Of a stretch of DNA of 59,292 nucleotides, positions 57,558 to 59,292 are shown piece by piece. A program made the translations under genes and the position numbers. The notes under the pieces are model-generated. The model did not search any database. It had not been told where the DNA came from and worked only from the letters and a program-made list of their open reading frames with translations. Positions within the stretch are counted from its first letter, which is position 1. The number at the start of each line of letters is the position of its first letter. This stretch comes from an uncultured bacterium (GTDB taxonomy: Bacteria; Bacillota; Clostridia; Lachnospirales; Lachnospiraceae): NCBI GenBank assembly GCA_905216215.1, contig CAJMSZ010000012.1:1-59292 (forward strand), read 5' to 3'.

Positions 57558-58646
57558 ATGGGACTTGAAAAATTTAGAATTCGTGACGATGCAAAGTGGG
57601 GACACCCGGAGCTGGAAGTAGCTTATTCCCTGATGGGTCAGTCAGTAGGTTATGCAGAAGTGCTTTTAAACGATGACCTTTCTTTCGAAGAAAGACAGGA
57701 ATTCGCAGCACATGCAGAAGATGGATTTAAAGAATTCCTTCCAGATTATGACTGGTCGCGTGTAACAGAATATGAGGCTCCTGGATGTGTGGACGAACCA
57801 GATGCACCTCCGGTCAAATTATTGGTTGCCAATCCAAGAGAAGGAAAATGGCGTTATAAGAGAAACAGTCCTTGTATTATGATTATTCCTGGTGGCGGTC
57901 TTACAACATGCTTCCGTTTTACAGCAGCTATCGAAGACTGGGCAGACAAATATGGTGTGCCTGTTGCAACATTTAACTACCGTGTACTGACTCAGGGTGC
58001 AAAATATCCGGAACCAGTCAATGACTGCGAAGCTGTTTACAATTATCTTGCTGAACACGCAAAAGAATTAAACATCAGCGCAAACAAGATTATCATCCAT
58101 GGTAACAGTTCCGGTGGACATCTTTCCCTTGCGCTTTGCCACAGACTGAAAAAACGTGGCATCACTCCTCGTGGATGTCTTGTATGGGTACCAATCATTG
58201 ATGACCGTCCGTTGCCAGAATATCGTTCAGCAGCTATCAACTCTGCTTTCTGGGGAGCTTCAGATGCAGCGCAGTCTGCCCGTCAGTACCTTGGAAAACT
58301 GAACAACATGTACGATGTTCCTGCTGAAGCATTCCCAGGACGTGCTACCGTTGAAGAATGCGTAGGTCTTCCACCAACATTTATTCATACTATGGGAAAT
58401 GATAATGGTATGGATGCTGCTTATGATTATGCAAGTAAACTTGCTGCAGCAGGTGTTTATGTAGAGCTTCACTCATGGGGTGGAAGTCAGCACTGCTCAC
58501 TTACAACAGCAGCAAACGTTCTTGATAAAGATGATCCAACCGCAGAATACGCTCAGTTGTTCAACTCTGTTTGTGCAAAAGAATTTAAAGATATGTTTGA
58601 ATATGATCTTCGTCGTCCTTGGACAGTTGAAGAATTCAATTCATAG
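57558..58646 (+). CDS. Alpha/beta-hydrolase (HSL/acetyl-esterase-like), copy 2
   Basis: 362 residues. Paralogue of the hydrolase at 51384: both have a DxKWGHP segment near the N-terminus and a YDLRRPW-VEE end. The core shows IIPGGGLTTC (PGGG for the HGGG oxyanion loop), nucleophile S184 in IIIHGNSSGGHLSLALCHRL, a likely acid D282 in MGNDNG and His312 in WGGSQHC, a full catalytic triad. Cytoplasmic. The atypical N-terminal domain of about 100 residues is shared only with copy 1 here. Likely an esterase or amidase of the island. Confidence 0.87.
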   Translation: MGLEKFRIRDDAKWGHPELEVAYSLMGQSVGYAEVLLNDDLSFEERQEFAAHAEDGFKEFLPDYDWSRVTEYEAPGCVDEPDAPPVKLLVANPREGKWRYKRNSPCIMIIPGGGLTTCFRFTAAIEDWADKYGVPVATFNYRVLTQGAKYPEPVNDCEAVYNYLAEHAKELNISANKIIIHGNSSGGHLSLALCHRLKKRGITPRGCLVWVPIIDDRPLPEYRSAAINSAFWGASDAAQSARQYLGKLNNMYDVPAEAFPGRATVEECVGLPPTFIHTMGNDNGMDAAYDYASKLAAAGVYVELHSWGGSQHCSLTTAANVLDKDDPTAEYAQLFNSVCAKEFKDMFEYDLRRPWTVEEFNS

Positions 58647-58704
58647 AACAAAAATAATTCCTACATAAATGGAAACGAAAATAAAAAGAAATGAGGAAAC
58701 AATT

Positions 58705-59124
58705 ATGGCAGTAGAAGTATATGGATATGAAGAACTCGGTATCATTATCGATCCACCAAGTGATACAAAGGAAGTATTTATCCCTTCTCCACCGACAATG
58801 GCAACTGTAAAAATCAATCCACGTCCAGCTGTTATTTACATTACCGGTGGGAAAGTTACAGAAGGATGCGACCAGATTGAAGCATTAAAGGCTTATACAG
58901 AAGATAACAAAACGGTTCTTATCTGCCCAGCATCTGACGACACTGAAGAAGTTGCAAAGACTTTTGATTATGTAACAAAGAAAGCAAAAATGATTAATAT
59001 CAAAGCAAATGAAATCGCTGTAATGGGTGATGCTGAACATATGGATGCAGCACAGGCAATCGTTGACTATCTGGTTGACGAATGTGATGCCGATATTGAT
59101 GACGCTGAAGAATTTAAGATGTAA
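58705..59124 (+). CDS. Half alpha/beta-hydrolase-like protein lacking the nucleophile (copy 2)
   Basis: 139 residues from ATG 58705 (GAGGAAAC upstream), 58 bp after hydrolase copy 2. Paralogue of the protein at 50930 (shared NPRPAVIYITGGKV, NIKANEI and DAEHMD). Compared with hydrolase 2, RPAVIYITGG aligns with SPCIMIIPGGG, and INIKANEIAVMGDAEH with LNISANKIIIHGNSSGGH, so the nucleophile Ser is replaced within G108-D-A-E-H112. The acid/His half is missing and the tail is acidic. I infer a non-catalytic half hydrolase that pairs with, or regulates, the full enzyme. Confidence 0.75.
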   Translation: MAVEVYGYEELGIIIDPPSDTKEVFIPSPPTMATVKINPRPAVIYITGGKVTEGCDQIEALKAYTEDNKTVLICPASDDTEEVAKTFDYVTKKAKMINIKANEIAVMGDAEHMDAAQAIVDYLVDECDADIDDAEEFKM

Positions 59125-59158
59125 GTTTATAACCACCATATAACTTTATCATTTGAAA

Positions 59159-59292
59159 GGGGCTGTCGGGAAATAGATAGTTCCAAAGCAGAGAGGGTAT
59201 GGCTCACAACGAGTCATACCCTCTCTGAATTTCAGATAAAAACTGAGAAAATTTGAAGGAAAAACTGCCTAGAAAAAAATGCGGCTGAAAAA
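59159..59292. mobile_element. Probable IS1182-like insertion sequence end (cut by window edge)
   Basis: GGGGCTGTCGGGAAA at 59159-59173 looks like the terminal inverted repeat of IS1182-type elements (GGGGCTGTC...AAA). Inside it a very strong hairpin (59189-59227, a 17-bp stem with CAGAGAGGGTATG arms around a 5-nt loop) is the sort of stem that shields an IS from outside transcription. The transposase would lie beyond 59292. Confidence 0.55.

Overview
The window looks like chromosomal DNA of a low-GC Gram-positive anaerobe, most likely a gut Lachnospiraceae (Bacillota). Evidence: AT-rich intergenic DNA, strong AGGAGG-type ribosome sites, lipoproteins beginning with a short Lys-rich signal and an xAAC/xxGC lipobox, a FabK/FabT-type fatty-acid operon, a DhaS-like TetR pair, a PucR regulator and a GrdB-like reductase. 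Genus cannot be fixed from the sequence alone. Most genes lie on the minus strand, and no complete transposon, CRISPR array or prophage is visible.

Layout. 1-2.6 kb: the end of a tRNA cluster (a partial tRNA, probably Pro, then Gly-TCC), a metallophosphoesterase and an NhaC-type antiporter. 2.6-3.3 kb: a protein with a C-terminal NADAR domain. 3.4-6.5 kb: a zinc-uptake operon (zur-znuA-znuC-znuB) behind a consensus promoter flanked by two palindromes. 6.5-8.2 kb: a PadR regulator with an FtsW-like membrane protein. 8.3-10.4 kb: proline synthesis (proB-proA). 10.5-12 kb: a small coiled-coil protein and an Rpn-type PD-(D/E)XK protein. 12.1-19.7 kb: an oligopeptide transporter (oppABCDF) with a MalY-type PLP lyase and a TetR regulator. 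19.8-22.6 kb: a MocR/PdxR regulator divergent from a 3-alpha-HSD-like dehydrogenase and an NTF2-like protein. 22.6-25 kb: a broken AlbA_2 gene, a DUF4143 ATPase with four phased repeats upstream, and a guanylate-kinase paralogue. 25-29.5 kb: a DUF401 permease and an SsuABC-like transporter. 29.5-33.3 kb: an M20 amidohydrolase and a polar amino-acid ABC transporter. 33.5-34.2 kb: deoC.

34.3-36.7 kb holds what looks like a phase switch: a sensorless hybrid histidine kinase, a 373-bp segment bounded by perfect 26-bp inverted repeats, and a tyrosine recombinase gene. The segment carries a near-consensus promoter that points at the kinase in this assembly. 37-39.4 kb: a second PadR operon (PadR, DUF3887, SdpI-like, esterase) with a long perfect operator palindrome. 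39.6-50.1 kb: a twelve-gene type II fatty-acid operon (fabH-acpP-fabK-fabD-fabG-fabF-accB-fabZ-accC-accDA-nitronate monooxygenase-fabT), with a fused AccD-AccA and a FabT-like box next to the -10 element.

50.3-59.1 kb is the most unusual region. Two copies of a gene pair (a GxSxG alpha/beta-hydrolase plus a roughly 135-residue 'half hydrolase' that kept the fold motifs but lost the nucleophile) flank a PucR regulator, an LctP-family permease and a short GrdB-like protein with Cys at the selenocysteine position. I infer a catabolic island that imports a small organic acid or ester, hydrolyses it and perhaps reductively cleaves it. The substrate is unknown. The window closes in what looks like the end of an IS1182-like element.
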